From NCBI GenBank assembly GCA_003669555.1, contig QWOS01000044.1:1-33174 (forward strand): 33,174 nucleotides of DNA, written 5' to 3'. Position numbers and translations under genes: made by a program. Origin of the DNA: Planctomycetota bacterium (GTDB lineage: Bacteria > Planctomycetota > Planctomycetia > Gemmatales > Gemmataceae). Below, in pieces: positions 24,960 to 32,982 of this stretch; the first letter of the stretch is position 1; each line of letters opens with the position of its first letter. The notes under the pieces are model-generated. The model searched no databases. It worked only from the letters and a program-made list of their open reading frames with translations, and was not told where the DNA came from.

Positions 24960-26035
24960 TGCGGCCCAACCGACGGATTTTCCTGCTGTCCGCCACTTCC
25001 GCCGCAATAACGGGCTGTGCCGCTTCGCGGGAAGCCCTGCGGGTTTTCGTCTACTCGGGTGGGCATGAAAAAACCATGCGGGAGGTGTTCGCACCGCGTT
25101 TCGAGGCTCTCACGGGCAAGGCCGTGGCGATCACCGCCGGCTGGTGGGAGGGTATTGCCAAACTGAAGGCCTCACCAGCGGGTCGGCCACCATTCGACTT
25201 GATGATCACCGATGCCACCCAGGGCTTCCCCGCCGCGCGTGATGGGCTGTTCGAGGCGATCGATTACGGGCAGGTGCCCAACCACCTTGAACTGGCACCC
25301 GTTACCCTCGATCACTGGATCTTCAGGGAGCGCCTGGGCCTGCCCTATCCGGACTCGGTGATGACCCTGGCCCACCGCCGCGATGTGGGCCAGCGGCCCA
25401 CTCGCTGGGCCGACCTGCAAAACGGTGTCTGGACAGGTCAACTGGGTCTTTACCAGTCCTTCTACATGAGCCTGTACACCTGTGCCGCCATTCTGGCCGA
25501 TACGCAAGGCAAAGCAGGTCAGGCGCGGGCCATGGTGGAGAGCCAGACCGACGAAGTGATGCGGTTCGCAAGAGAACAGGCCAGGCGGGTGAAGCTGTGG
25601 TGGAAAACCTCATCTGAAATGATTCAGGCGCTGGCACAAAAGAGCGTGGCGGCTGGCAACATGCATAGTCCCGAGTATCTGCAGGCCATGCGCGAAAACA
25701 ACCAGCTTGCGGCTGTGGTGCCCAAGGCCGACCGCGCTTTTGTGCAGGTTTTCTGGGCTATTCCGGCCGGTTGTCCGCGCAAAGCGTTGGCACATGCCGC
25801 CATCAATCTGCTGTTCAGTCGCGAGATGCAAATGGAATTCGCCAGGCGTGGATCGGCTACATCGCGCCTGGATGTGGCTGAATCCGTCGCCGCCACGGAC
25901 CCTCTATGGGCATCGATTTACCCTCATACCAGAGAGCAGTTTGGTGATTTGCAATACTACCCATATGACCATTACGCCAAAATCTGGGACGACCTGACCG
26001 ATGCATGGCAACGAACCGTCCTTGACCAGCGCTGA
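24959..26035 (+). CDS. ABC importer substrate-binding lipoprotein
   Basis: 358 residues with an N-terminal NRRIFLLSATSAAITGC signal. It has both a twin-arginine-like pair and a lipobox (ITG-C), so the mature protein is probably a lipid-anchored periplasmic binding protein. The body is a family-1 solute-binding fold as in iron, polyamine and phosphonate-type importers: LRVFVYSGGHEKTMREVF, FDLMITDATQGFP, and AIPAGCPRKALAHAAINLLFS near the end. Iron binding would need conserved tyrosines; some are present (YYPYDHY near the end), but the ligand cannot be assigned. Its start overlaps the previous stop by one base and its end overlaps the ATPase gene by 35 bases. Confidence 0.88.
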   Translation: MRPNRRIFLLSATSAAITGCAASREALRVFVYSGGHEKTMREVFAPRFEALTGKAVAITAGWWEGIAKLKASPAGRPPFDLMITDATQGFPAARDGLFEAIDYGQVPNHLELAPVTLDHWIFRERLGLPYPDSVMTLAHRRDVGQRPTRWADLQNGVWTGQLGLYQSFYMSLYTCAAILADTQGKAGQARAMVESQTDEVMRFAREQARRVKLWWKTSSEMIQALAQKSVAAGNMHSPEYLQAMRENNQLAAVVPKADRAFVQVFWAIPAGCPRKALAHAAINLLFSREMQMEFARRGSATSRLDVAESVAATDPLWASIYPHTREQFGDLQYYPYDHYAKIWDDLTDAWQRTVLDQR

Positions 26036-27050
26036 GCCTGAGGCCATCCTGCGGCTGAGCGGTGTGAGCTTTGCCCATGGCGGGCAGACGGTTCTGCATG
26101 GCATCGACCTGGCTCTGGTGGCCGGCACCCTGACCACGCTCCTGGGCCCATCAGGGTCGGGCAAGACCACGCTGCTGCGGATTATCGCCGGGCATCTGCA
26201 ACCCGCGCCGGGCACGGTTTGGCTCGGTGGGCAAAATGCCACGCATTTCCCCCCCGAGGAACGGGGCCTGGGCATGGTGCATCAGCATCTGGCACTGTTC
26301 CCGCACTTGTCAGCCAGGCGCAATATCTCGTTTGGCCTGGAGGTGCGGGGTGTGCCCAGGCGGGAGGCATGCAGCCGGGCGGATGCCACGCTCGATCTGG
26401 TGGGGCTGGAAGTGACTGCGCGGGACCGTTTGCCCGATACCCTCTCCGGTGGGCAAAAACAACGGGTGGCGATTGGCAGGGCCCTGGCCTTCGGGCCCAA
26501 ACTCCTGTTGCTCGATGAACCATTCACAGCCCTCGACCGTCAGTTGCGCCAGCAGATGCGTGGCGAACTGAAACGGATCCAGCGAGAAAGCGGCGTCACC
26601 ACCCTGCTGGTCACGCACGATCAGGAAGAGGCGCTGGGGTTGTCGGAAAGCATTATCGCCCTGCGCGATGGGCGAGTGGTGCAGCAGGGTGCGCCGGCCG
26701 AGTTGTACCAGCGGCCCCGTGACCCGTGGCTGGCCGGTTTCCTCGGCGATGCCAATCTGGTCACCACCGGAATTTTTATGCGCTCCCAGCCGGGTGAGGT
26801 GCTGCTGGTGCGGCCCGAGGAATTGCTGCCTGGCACCCGGCGCGACCATGGAGATGGCGATTGTCCACTGATAGGCCAGGCGCACTCTGTATCGTTTCGG
26901 GGTGCCAGTTGCCTGGTGACATTCGAGGCGGACGGCCTGTTCTGGAAAATGCTCGTTCCGGGTGAAAATTCACCTCGTGTCGGTGACAGGATCGAATCCA
27001 TCCTTCCGGCCACAGCCGGCTGGAACATCAGCCGGGGTTGCCGACCATGA
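26001..27050 (+). CDS. ABC importer ATPase (PotA/FbpC-like)
   Basis: 349 residues with a complete nucleotide-binding domain: Walker A GPSGSGKT (about 49-56), Q-loop MVHQHLALFPHLSA, signature LSGGQKQR, Walker B LLLLDEP, and H-loop VTHDQEEA. The C-terminal about 100 residues look like the TOBE regulatory domain of the polyamine/iron/sulfate importer group (VRPEELLPGTR, GQAHSVSFRGASCLVTF). ATG 26001 lies inside the binding-protein gene, and the next in-frame start is TTG 26022. The stop overlaps the permease start as ATGA (27047-27050), indicating coupled translation. Confidence 0.93.
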   Translation: MHGNEPSLTSAEPEAILRLSGVSFAHGGQTVLHGIDLALVAGTLTTLLGPSGSGKTTLLRIIAGHLQPAPGTVWLGGQNATHFPPEERGLGMVHQHLALFPHLSARRNISFGLEVRGVPRREACSRADATLDLVGLEVTARDRLPDTLSGGQKQRVAIGRALAFGPKLLLLDEPFTALDRQLRQQMRGELKRIQRESGVTTLLVTHDQEEALGLSESIIALRDGRVVQQGAPAELYQRPRDPWLAGFLGDANLVTTGIFMRSQPGEVLLVRPEELLPGTRRDHGDGDCPLIGQAHSVSFRGASCLVTFEADGLFWKMLVPGENSPRVGDRIESILPATAGWNISRGCRP

Positions 27051-27829
27051 ACCCCGGCCGCGTCAAAGCCTGGTTGACGGCGCCGGCGTTGGGGCTGGTG
27101 GTGGCACTGGTGCTGCCAACCGTGGTGGTGCTGCTGCGCCTGGCCTTTTGCCGACCCGCGCACGGGACCGGCTTTTACCAGCCCGGCAGCTTCACCCTGG
27201 AGCATTTCCAGCGCCTGTTCAGCGGTGACGGGGTGGCCCTGCTGGCCTTCACCCTGGGGTTCGCTCTGGCGGTTGCGGCGGGTGTGCTACTGCTGGTCTG
27301 CCCCCTGGTGTGGCCGATGCGACACTGGCAAGGTGGGTGGCTGCTGGCAGGTGCCTTGTTACTGCTGGCCCCCAGGCTGGCTGGCCCCCTGGCGCCTTTG
27401 GTGGCCTTGAAGAGAGTGCTACCGCAAGGGGTATTGGCGGCGTGGCTTGCCGAGGTGTATCTGATTCTTCCGTATGCCGCTCTGGTGCTGCTTGGGCACT
27501 TGCGCGGGGTGGACTGGACAGTGCTGGAAACTGCGCGGGGACTGGGTGCGCGGAGAAGCCAGGTACTGCGACGGATCGCCCTGCCGTTGGCATTGCCAGG
27601 TATCTGGCTGGCGGGGCAATTGGCCCTTGGCTGGGGGTTGGGGGCTTTTCTGGGGCCGGAGCTGCTGGCTGGCCCGGCCGGACGCACCCTGGCCTCGGAC
27701 CTGCACCACCAGGCTTTTGACAACAGCCGTTGGCCATTGGCCGCGGCGGAGGGCACCGTGCTACTGCTGCTCGTGGGGCTGGTATTTTTGGCGCGGCCAC
27801 CCCGGCGCTGGCTCGGAGAGGCTCCGTGA
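27047..27829 (+). CDS. ABC importer permease, first subunit
   Basis: 260 residues starting at the ATGA overlap with the ATPase gene, preferred over an upstream ATG at 27038. About six membrane helices. The cytoplasmic coupling loop is TARGLGARRSQVLRRIALPLALPG, the EAA motif that touches the ATPase (the first residues read LETARGLGA). Typical of BPD-type permeases in family-1 importers. Its stop overlaps the second permease's GTG start. Confidence 0.85.
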   Translation: MNPGRVKAWLTAPALGLVVALVLPTVVVLLRLAFCRPAHGTGFYQPGSFTLEHFQRLFSGDGVALLAFTLGFALAVAAGVLLLVCPLVWPMRHWQGGWLLAGALLLLAPRLAGPLAPLVALKRVLPQGVLAAWLAEVYLILPYAALVLLGHLRGVDWTVLETARGLGARRSQVLRRIALPLALPGIWLAGQLALGWGLGAFLGPELLAGPAGRTLASDLHHQAFDNSRWPLAAAEGTVLLLLVGLVFLARPPRRWLGEAP

Positions 27830-28575
27830 ACCGGCCGTTATTGGTGACATCCGGTGCGGTCTTGCTGCTGGCACCCTGTTTGCTGACCGCCTGGCTGGCT
27901 TTTTCTCCCGATCCATTTTTCACGCTGCCCATCCAGGCCTGGTCCACCCGCTGGTTTATCGCATTGGCCGGTGACCCGCAGTGGCGCCTGGCACTGCCAC
28001 GCAGCCTGTGCCTGGCGCTGGCCTCGGGCCTGCTGGCAGTGGGGCTGGGACTGCCAGCGGCTATCGCCCTGGCGCGCAGCCCATCCCGATGGATTCTACC
28101 CGCCCTGGTATTGCCCGGATGCCTGCCGCCCGTGGCATGGGGTCTGGGTCTGATGCCCGTGGTGGCTGGCCTGGAACCGCTCGCACGGCTGGGCGTGCTG
28201 GTTGTCGCTGATGCCCTGCTGGGCTTGCCAGTGGTGCTGCTGGTGCTGCGCCTCCGCGTGGATAAAACCCTGTTCGGGTTGCTGGAAACTGCCCGTGGCC
28301 TTGGCGCCAGCCCCTTTCAGGCCTGGATCCGGATTGGCTTGCCCCAGGTGCTGCCATCGCTAATGGTGGGCTGGTTGCTGGCAGCCACCCTGGCATTGCA
28401 CGAACCGGTGCTCTGCCTGTTTCTTTGCCCGGCTGAATGGGAAACCCTGCCCGCACTGGCATGGCCCACCTTGCGTTCTTCCCTCACACCTGTCGTGGCT
28501 GCCGCTGCCACTGTGACCACTTGCCTGGGTCTGGTGTTCTGTGGCCTGGCCTGGTGTTCCTGGCATCGGCGCTGA
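27826..28575 (+). CDS. ABC importer permease, second subunit
   Basis: About 250 residues from GTG 27826, which overlaps the first permease's TGA as GTGA. The longer open frame starting at 27730 would run deep into the previous gene and begins with non-hydrophobic residues, so I reject it. Six or so helices and an EAA-type loop LETARGLGASPFQAWIRIGLPQ, closely parallel to the first permease. The two permeases are probably a heterodimer from an old duplication. Last gene of the five-gene operon. Confidence 0.85.
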   Translation: MNRPLLVTSGAVLLLAPCLLTAWLAFSPDPFFTLPIQAWSTRWFIALAGDPQWRLALPRSLCLALASGLLAVGLGLPAAIALARSPSRWILPALVLPGCLPPVAWGLGLMPVVAGLEPLARLGVLVVADALLGLPVVLLVLRLRVDKTLFGLLETARGLGASPFQAWIRIGLPQVLPSLMVGWLLAATLALHEPVLCLFLCPAEWETLPALAWPTLRSSLTPVVAAAATVTTCLGLVFCGLAWCSWHRR

Positions 28576-28661
28576 AGTGGAGAACCCCCCGCAGCCACCC
28601 GGCGTATACTGCTGGCATGGGTCAATAACGGTACAGCAACAGACCAGCAACAGGAAAAAAC

Positions 28662-29192
28662 ATGAGCCAGCACGGCCAGGATCCTTCAGTGGGGCAGACA
28701 GGTCCGGTTGAGGCTCCCTTCGAGCGCGACTACCCGGCTCCTGACTTCACACCCGGGTGGAAGCACCCGCAGATCAACCGTCTCATGGTGCAGGATTTTG
28801 TCATTGGTGCGCACATGGACACCGATCTGGTCAAGCAATTGCTGGTCCGTGAACCAGGCCTGGTGAATGCCTGCATGGACTGGGGTGGCGGCGACTGGGA
28901 GACAGCCCTGGGGGCAGCCTCGCATATGGGCCGAGCCGACATCGTGGGTTTGCTGCTGGCGCATGGCGCGCGGATCGACCTGTTTTGCGCCACCATGCTG
29001 GGCCAACTGGAGGTGGTGCGTACCTTTCTCACGCTGGAGCCACGGCTGATCGACTCCAGAGGGCCCCATGGCTTCGGCCTGCATTTCCACGCCACTGTGG
29101 GGGGCCATCAGGCCAAGGCGGTCCTTGAATACCTGCAGGCAATCAAACCTGTGGAGGTGCGTGTGCCACCTTTCATGACACGGCGAAGCTAA
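28662..29192 (+). CDS. ankyrin-repeat-like small protein
   Basis: 176 residues. It contains ankyrin-type helical repeats (TDLVKQLLVREPGLVNA, TALGAASHMGRADIVGLLL, HGARIDLFCATMLGQLEVVR, GLHFHATVGGHQAKAVLEYL), about three or four imperfect copies. No signal peptide is seen. Such domains mediate protein binding; the partner is unknown. AGGAAA sits six bases before the ATG. A possible -10 (TATACT, 28605-28610) lies upstream without a good -35. It converges with the 1017-residue cytochrome gene, sharing the hairpin at 29193-29217. Confidence 0.75.
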   Translation: MSQHGQDPSVGQTGPVEAPFERDYPAPDFTPGWKHPQINRLMVQDFVIGAHMDTDLVKQLLVREPGLVNACMDWGGGDWETALGAASHMGRADIVGLLLAHGARIDLFCATMLGQLEVVRTFLTLEPRLIDSRGPHGFGLHFHATVGGHQAKAVLEYLQAIKPVEVRVPPFMTRRS

Positions 29193-29217
29193 GGAAGGCG
29201 GTCAAAACCGGCCTTCC
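29193..29217. terminator. bidirectional hairpin between convergent genes
   Basis: GGAAGGCGGT (29193-29202) with ACCGGCCTTCC (29207-29217), one bulged base, loop CAAA. It fills the 35-bp gap between the convergent ankyrin and cytochrome stops. There is no strong T-tract on either side. Confidence 0.5.
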
Positions 29218-29227
29218 ATGGCGCCGA

Positions 29228-32200
29228 TCATGGCCCAGGCGGCGCCCGTTCCGCCACCTGACGATCGGTCATCAGGTAGGCGATCAGGTCACGGATTTCG
29301 GCGGGTTTCATCTGAGCCAGCAGGCCATCGGGCATGAGTGATTGTGTGGTTTGCCGGCGGCTTTCCACATCGGTCCGGGGGATGATCCGCCGTTCGCGGT
29401 CAGTCTGCACGGTGAGCGCGGCATCGGTTTGCGCCACCACAACTCCCGTCAGCAGCCGGCCATCCTTCATTTCGAGCACACTCATCTGGTAATCTTTTGC
29501 CAGCACCGCGCTGGGATCCACCAGGTTGCCAAGCAGGTAATCGAGATCCTTGCGCCCGGCCCCTGTCAAATCCGGCCCGATCTCCGAGCCCACACCATAG
29601 AGACGATGGCAGGTACCGCAGGCGCGGGCAAAAATGGCCCGACCGGCCACGGTGTCGGCCTTGGCCAGCTCCCCGGGCGCAAGACTGGCCTTCAGGCGAT
29701 GCATCAGCTCCTGCTTGTCGGTGGGCGAATCGCGGAAAGTGCCCCAGACAGCCGCCAGCCGGGTTTCCAGGGCAGGGCTATTGAAAGACCGGATCTGACG
29801 GGCCAGGCTGGCCGTGAGGGTGTCCGCTGGAATACGGCCGGCGGCGATGGCATCGAGCAGGGCTCCCGCCAGGCTGGGCCGTGCAGCCAGCGCCCGCACC
29901 ACCTCCGGGCGATCGATAGGGTAAAAAGCCGACCACTGGGCGGTGATACGCGTGCCCAGGCCCGGATCATCGAACCGGGTCAGGCCTTCCAGCGCCACCA
30001 CATTCAGTGAGCGAACCGCCAACAGTTTTTCGCACACCTGGCGCAGATCCTCCGGACCGGCCTCGATCAGGGCCCGCAAGGCATCACGCCGGGCGTTCAT
30101 TTCTGCCTTGTTGTCCCGGGCCAGGTCGCGGAGTTCGTTGAGTGCCCGGCCACTGCCAAAAACCACTTCGACCTGGCGCACCCTGGCGATCCAGGAGGGG
30201 GCATCCGCGCCGGTGAACTGCTTGTCGAACCGGTTCCAGGCTGCTGGAGGGGCCACTTTGCGGATGCCAGCCAACCCGCTGACCACCCCTTGCAGCACCT
30301 CCCGGCGCAGCCCTTCCGGGGCGTGGGCCGTAATGGCCAATAAATCCTGGAGCGGCGCGGGTTCGCTGGTAGCCCGTTCGGCAAGCCGCCGGGCAATCCA
30401 GACCCGCACCTGAGGCAGTTGGCTGGCAGCCGCCAGGGCGGGCAGGGCCGCCGCATGCTCCAGCGCCACGGGGATCAGCCCGTACCAGATCATTTTGGCA
30501 AGATTGGCATCCTGGGCATCCGTCGCGCGGCCCAGCAGGGCGGTGGCCAAAGCGGGCCGGTCGCGTACGGGTAACCGGCCCAGCGCGCTGGCCAGACTGA
30601 GGCGAACCAGGGCTGAGGCATCTTGTCGGGCAACCCGGACCAGTGCCTCCAGTACACCATCAGGCAGGGTCATACCGGTGGTACGCGCCTTCCCCTCCAC
30701 GGTATCCAGGGGGAATGAATCGAGCAGTAAACGCACCGCCCATACCCGGACCGACTCGTCAGGGTCACGGAGCAGCGGTAAAAGCCGGGTGGTGGTGGCC
30801 TGTCCGGTAGCATTCAGCAGCCACAAGGCGCGCAGCTGCCGGGACGGGTCACCCTCCGCCAGCGCATCCGGTGGCAACCCGGGTGGTTTTCCCTGTTGCG
30901 CCTGGGTGGCCAGTTGACGGCGAGCCATGCGGGAGTGCCACTCGCCTTCCTGGCCCAAGGCCGCCCCGACCAGTTGTCCGGCTGCCAGGGGTTGAAACTT
31001 CCCGGAGCGACTGGCGACACGGTAGACCCGGCCACTGGTGCGATGCACCCCGGTGGAGTCGTGACATTCACCGGTGTCGCTCCAGTCAAGGATCAGGACC
31101 GCACCATCGGGCCCCTCGACAAGATCGATGCCGCGAAAAAAAGGATCCGCGGCACGGAGGATATCTGGCTCGTGCCGGGCGATAAAACCGGATCCCTGGC
31201 GTGCCAGGTTTTCCACATTCACTCGTCTGCCATGGAAATTGAGAGTGAGCAGCCTGCCCTGCAACAGCCTGGGCCACATCGTGCCCTGATAAATCAGGGC
31301 GCCGCTATGCGCATGGCCACCGCCCAGCCCGTCGCTGCCGCCACCGGCGTCGCGTGAGGAGGTCCAGCCCCGGCCGGTGTCGAAGTGCCAGTGGTCGGCG
31401 GCCATCTCCAGAGGCTCGTACACCAGGGGGTTGGGGCTGACGGTGTGCGGCCTGCGGCAGTGTCCGCCCGGAATCATGTGCCAGAGGTGGCCATTGACGG
31501 TATTGACAAAAAAGCACTCGCCCCGGGCATCCCAGTCATGTCCCCAGGGGTTGGTAGTGCCGTGGCAGAGTGGTTCAAAAACCTTGCGGAGAGGGTGGTA
31601 GCGCCAGATGCCACCAGCCAGAGGGATGGCGTCACTCGCTATCTGGTCGGGGCGCCGCACACGGGCAAAGGCAGAAGCCCCCGAGCGGCCATAGAGCCAG
31701 CCGTCAGGCCCCCAGCGCAGGCCGTTGGCGAGGTTGTGGTGGCTATCCATGGGCACATCAAACCCCTCCAGCATCACCTCCGGTGGGCCATCAGGCTGGT
31801 TATCGTTATTGCGGTCAGGGACGAACAGGAGTCGCGGTGGACACATCAGCCAGACACCGCCCAGGCCAACCTCGACACTGGTGAGTCGCTGGAGATTGTC
31901 GAGAAAGACCCGGGACTGTTCGGCAACGCCATCGCCGTCATTATCGCGAAGGATAATCACCCGATCCCGCTGATTGGGGTCGAACCGGATTTCGCGTTCG
32001 GCATAAGTGTAGTTCTCCGCCACCCACAGCTGGCCGGAGGAGTCGTAAGCGCAGGCGATGGGGTTGCGGATAACCGGCTCAGCCGCGAAGACATTCACCC
32101 GCAATCCTTCGGGCACGCTGAAGCGGCGGGCCGCCTCCTGGGCCGGCATGGGTTCGCCGGGATTCTTTTCGCTGTTTTTTGGGGCGGGAAAGCCGTCTTG

Positions 32201-32281
32201 CCAGGCGGCCAGGGTGAGGCCAGCGCACAGGAACGGCACCACCACGCAGAGTCCGAATCGGGCGGAGAAAGGAGCTCGCAT
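29228..32281 (-). CDS. secreted beta-propeller / HEAT / cytochrome c protein
   Basis: 1017 residues with a signal peptide (about 1-26, ending LTLAAWQD). A PQQ-type dehydrogenase propeller covers about 45-430 (PEGLRVNVFAAEP, NPIACAYDSSGQLWVAENYT, DNDGDGVAEQSRVFLD, AVLILDWSDTGECHD). Alpha-helical HEAT-like repeats follow (about 450-860), then a c-type cytochrome domain with C888-G-T-C891-H892 and RLYGVGSEIGPDLTGAGR. The end, IRDLIAYLMTDRQ, is typical. This is the standard PVC-group architecture and a relative of the 20146 gene in its propeller and cytochrome parts, but it has HEAT repeats in place of LamG and ThuA. GAGG five bases before the ATG supports the start. Probably a periplasmic sugar or alcohol oxidase; the substrate is not known. 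Confidence 0.9.
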   Translation of the reverse strand: MRAPFSARFGLCVVVPFLCAGLTLAAWQDGFPAPKNSEKNPGEPMPAQEAARRFSVPEGLRVNVFAAEPVIRNPIACAYDSSGQLWVAENYTYAEREIRFDPNQRDRVIILRDNDGDGVAEQSRVFLDNLQRLTSVEVGLGGVWLMCPPRLLFVPDRNNDNQPDGPPEVMLEGFDVPMDSHHNLANGLRWGPDGWLYGRSGASAFARVRRPDQIASDAIPLAGGIWRYHPLRKVFEPLCHGTTNPWGHDWDARGECFFVNTVNGHLWHMIPGGHCRRPHTVSPNPLVYEPLEMAADHWHFDTGRGWTSSRDAGGGSDGLGGGHAHSGALIYQGTMWPRLLQGRLLTLNFHGRRVNVENLARQGSGFIARHEPDILRAADPFFRGIDLVEGPDGAVLILDWSDTGECHDSTGVHRTSGRVYRVASRSGKFQPLAAGQLVGAALGQEGEWHSRMARRQLATQAQQGKPPGLPPDALAEGDPSRQLRALWLLNATGQATTTRLLPLLRDPDESVRVWAVRLLLDSFPLDTVEGKARTTGMTLPDGVLEALVRVARQDASALVRLSLASALGRLPVRDRPALATALLGRATDAQDANLAKMIWYGLIPVALEHAAALPALAAASQLPQVRVWIARRLAERATSEPAPLQDLLAITAHAPEGLRREVLQGVVSGLAGIRKVAPPAAWNRFDKQFTGADAPSWIARVRQVEVVFGSGRALNELRDLARDNKAEMNARRDALRALIEAGPEDLRQVCEKLLAVRSLNVVALEGLTRFDDPGLGTRITAQWSAFYPIDRPEVVRALAARPSLAGALLDAIAAGRIPADTLTASLARQIRSFNSPALETRLAAVWGTFRDSPTDKQELMHRLKASLAPGELAKADTVAGRAIFARACGTCHRLYGVGSEIGPDLTGAGRKDLDYLLGNLVDPSAVLAKDYQMSVLEMKDGRLLTGVVVAQTDAALTVQTDRERRIIPRTDVESRRQTTQSLMPDGLLAQMKPAEIRDLIAYLMTDRQVAERAPPGP

Positions 32282-32481
32282 GGAAACCTCGCTGGAAACC
32301 CAGGCGCAACCCGGATGGTCTCAACTGGAAGAGAGACGAGGATAACAGGGTTCGGATGGCATTTTTTTAGGGAATATTTGCCAACTGGAAAAATTTTGAG
32401 AAAAATCCCCCGCGGCTTGCGAATACTATGAGCAACGGGAGATTGTCCCCGACAGTAGCGGTAAAACGGGAGGAGATAACC

Positions 32482-32793
32482 ATGCCAGCGCCCCAGACCC
32501 GAAGCCACAAGTTTGAAGTGCGCCGCACTTTTCAGGTCATCAACCAGGGCCCTGATGGTCCCCGGGAGATCACCCTGGAAAAAGGCTCCATTTTCACCGC
32601 CACGGTCCGGACCCATGTGGACAAACTGGTGGAGATGCAAGATTTTGTGGTGGAACCCGATGGCGTGCTCTTCACCATACCGGTGAACCTGAGCAATATC
32701 CCCTGTTCGCACACCCGCTTTCTCGATGCCGATCCGGAAATCGCCGGACCCGACGACCAGGCACCTGGTTGCAACACGGATGGCCTTTGCTGA
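32482..32793 (+). CDS. 103-residue protein of unknown function
   Basis: Starts at ATG 32482, seven bases after GGGAGGAG; an earlier ATG (32428) lacks such a site. The product is beta-rich: FEVRRTFQVINQGPDG, EITLEKGSIFTATVRT, VDKLVEMQDFVVEPDGVLF and TIPVNLSNIP. It ends in an acidic tail with two cysteines (GCNTDGLC), plus one in the preceding loop. No signal peptide. Not recognised. It is followed by a strong double terminator, and a 90 percent identical partial copy lies 200 bp downstream. It is divergent from the cytochrome gene. Confidence 0.75.
   Translation: MPAPQTRSHKFEVRRTFQVINQGPDGPREITLEKGSIFTATVRTHVDKLVEMQDFVVEPDGVLFTIPVNLSNIPCSHTRFLDADPEIAGPDDQAPGCNTDGLC
32590..32780 (+). repeat. 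direct repeat, first copy (within the 103-residue gene)
   Basis: Pairs with 32983-33174, same orientation, spaced by about 393 bp start to start. The shared block begins abruptly at the codons for IFTATVRTHVDK, which marks the duplication breakpoint. Confidence 0.8.
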
Positions 32794-32846
32794 CAAACAA
32801 AGTGTCTGATTAGACATCAGTAACTTATTAGAGATATCCAAAACAA

Positions 32847-32883
32847 CAACCACGCCCTTCCCTGCATCAGGGGGGCGTGGTTG
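32847..32883 (+). terminator. rho-independent terminator after the 103-residue gene
   Basis: An 11-bp stem, CAACCACGCCC (32847-32857) and GGGCGTGGTTG (32873-32883), followed by CTTTTTC. It ends the preceding gene. Confidence 0.85.
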
Positions 32884-32884
32884 C

Positions 32885-32910
32885 TTTTTCGGCCCTCCAG
32901 GGCCGAAAAA
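32885..32910. terminator. second, overlapping bidirectional terminator hairpin
   Basis: TTTTTCGGCCCT (32885-32896) and AGGGCCGAAAAA (32899-32910) form a 12-bp stem. Its left arm is the T-tract of the first hairpin. A-rich on one side and T-rich on the other, so it could also stop transcription from the minus strand. Confidence 0.65.
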
Positions 32911-32982
32911 ATATTCTGCAGTTTGCATATCCGTTTTTTTAAATTTTTTGGCGATTAGACTATGTGGTAGTAGTGCCTGGTC

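Noticed and set aside
27730..27825. Longer N-terminus for the second permease
   Set aside because: It would overlap the first permease by 100 bases, has no ribosome-binding site and adds Gly/Arg-rich residues; the GTGA overlap start is better.
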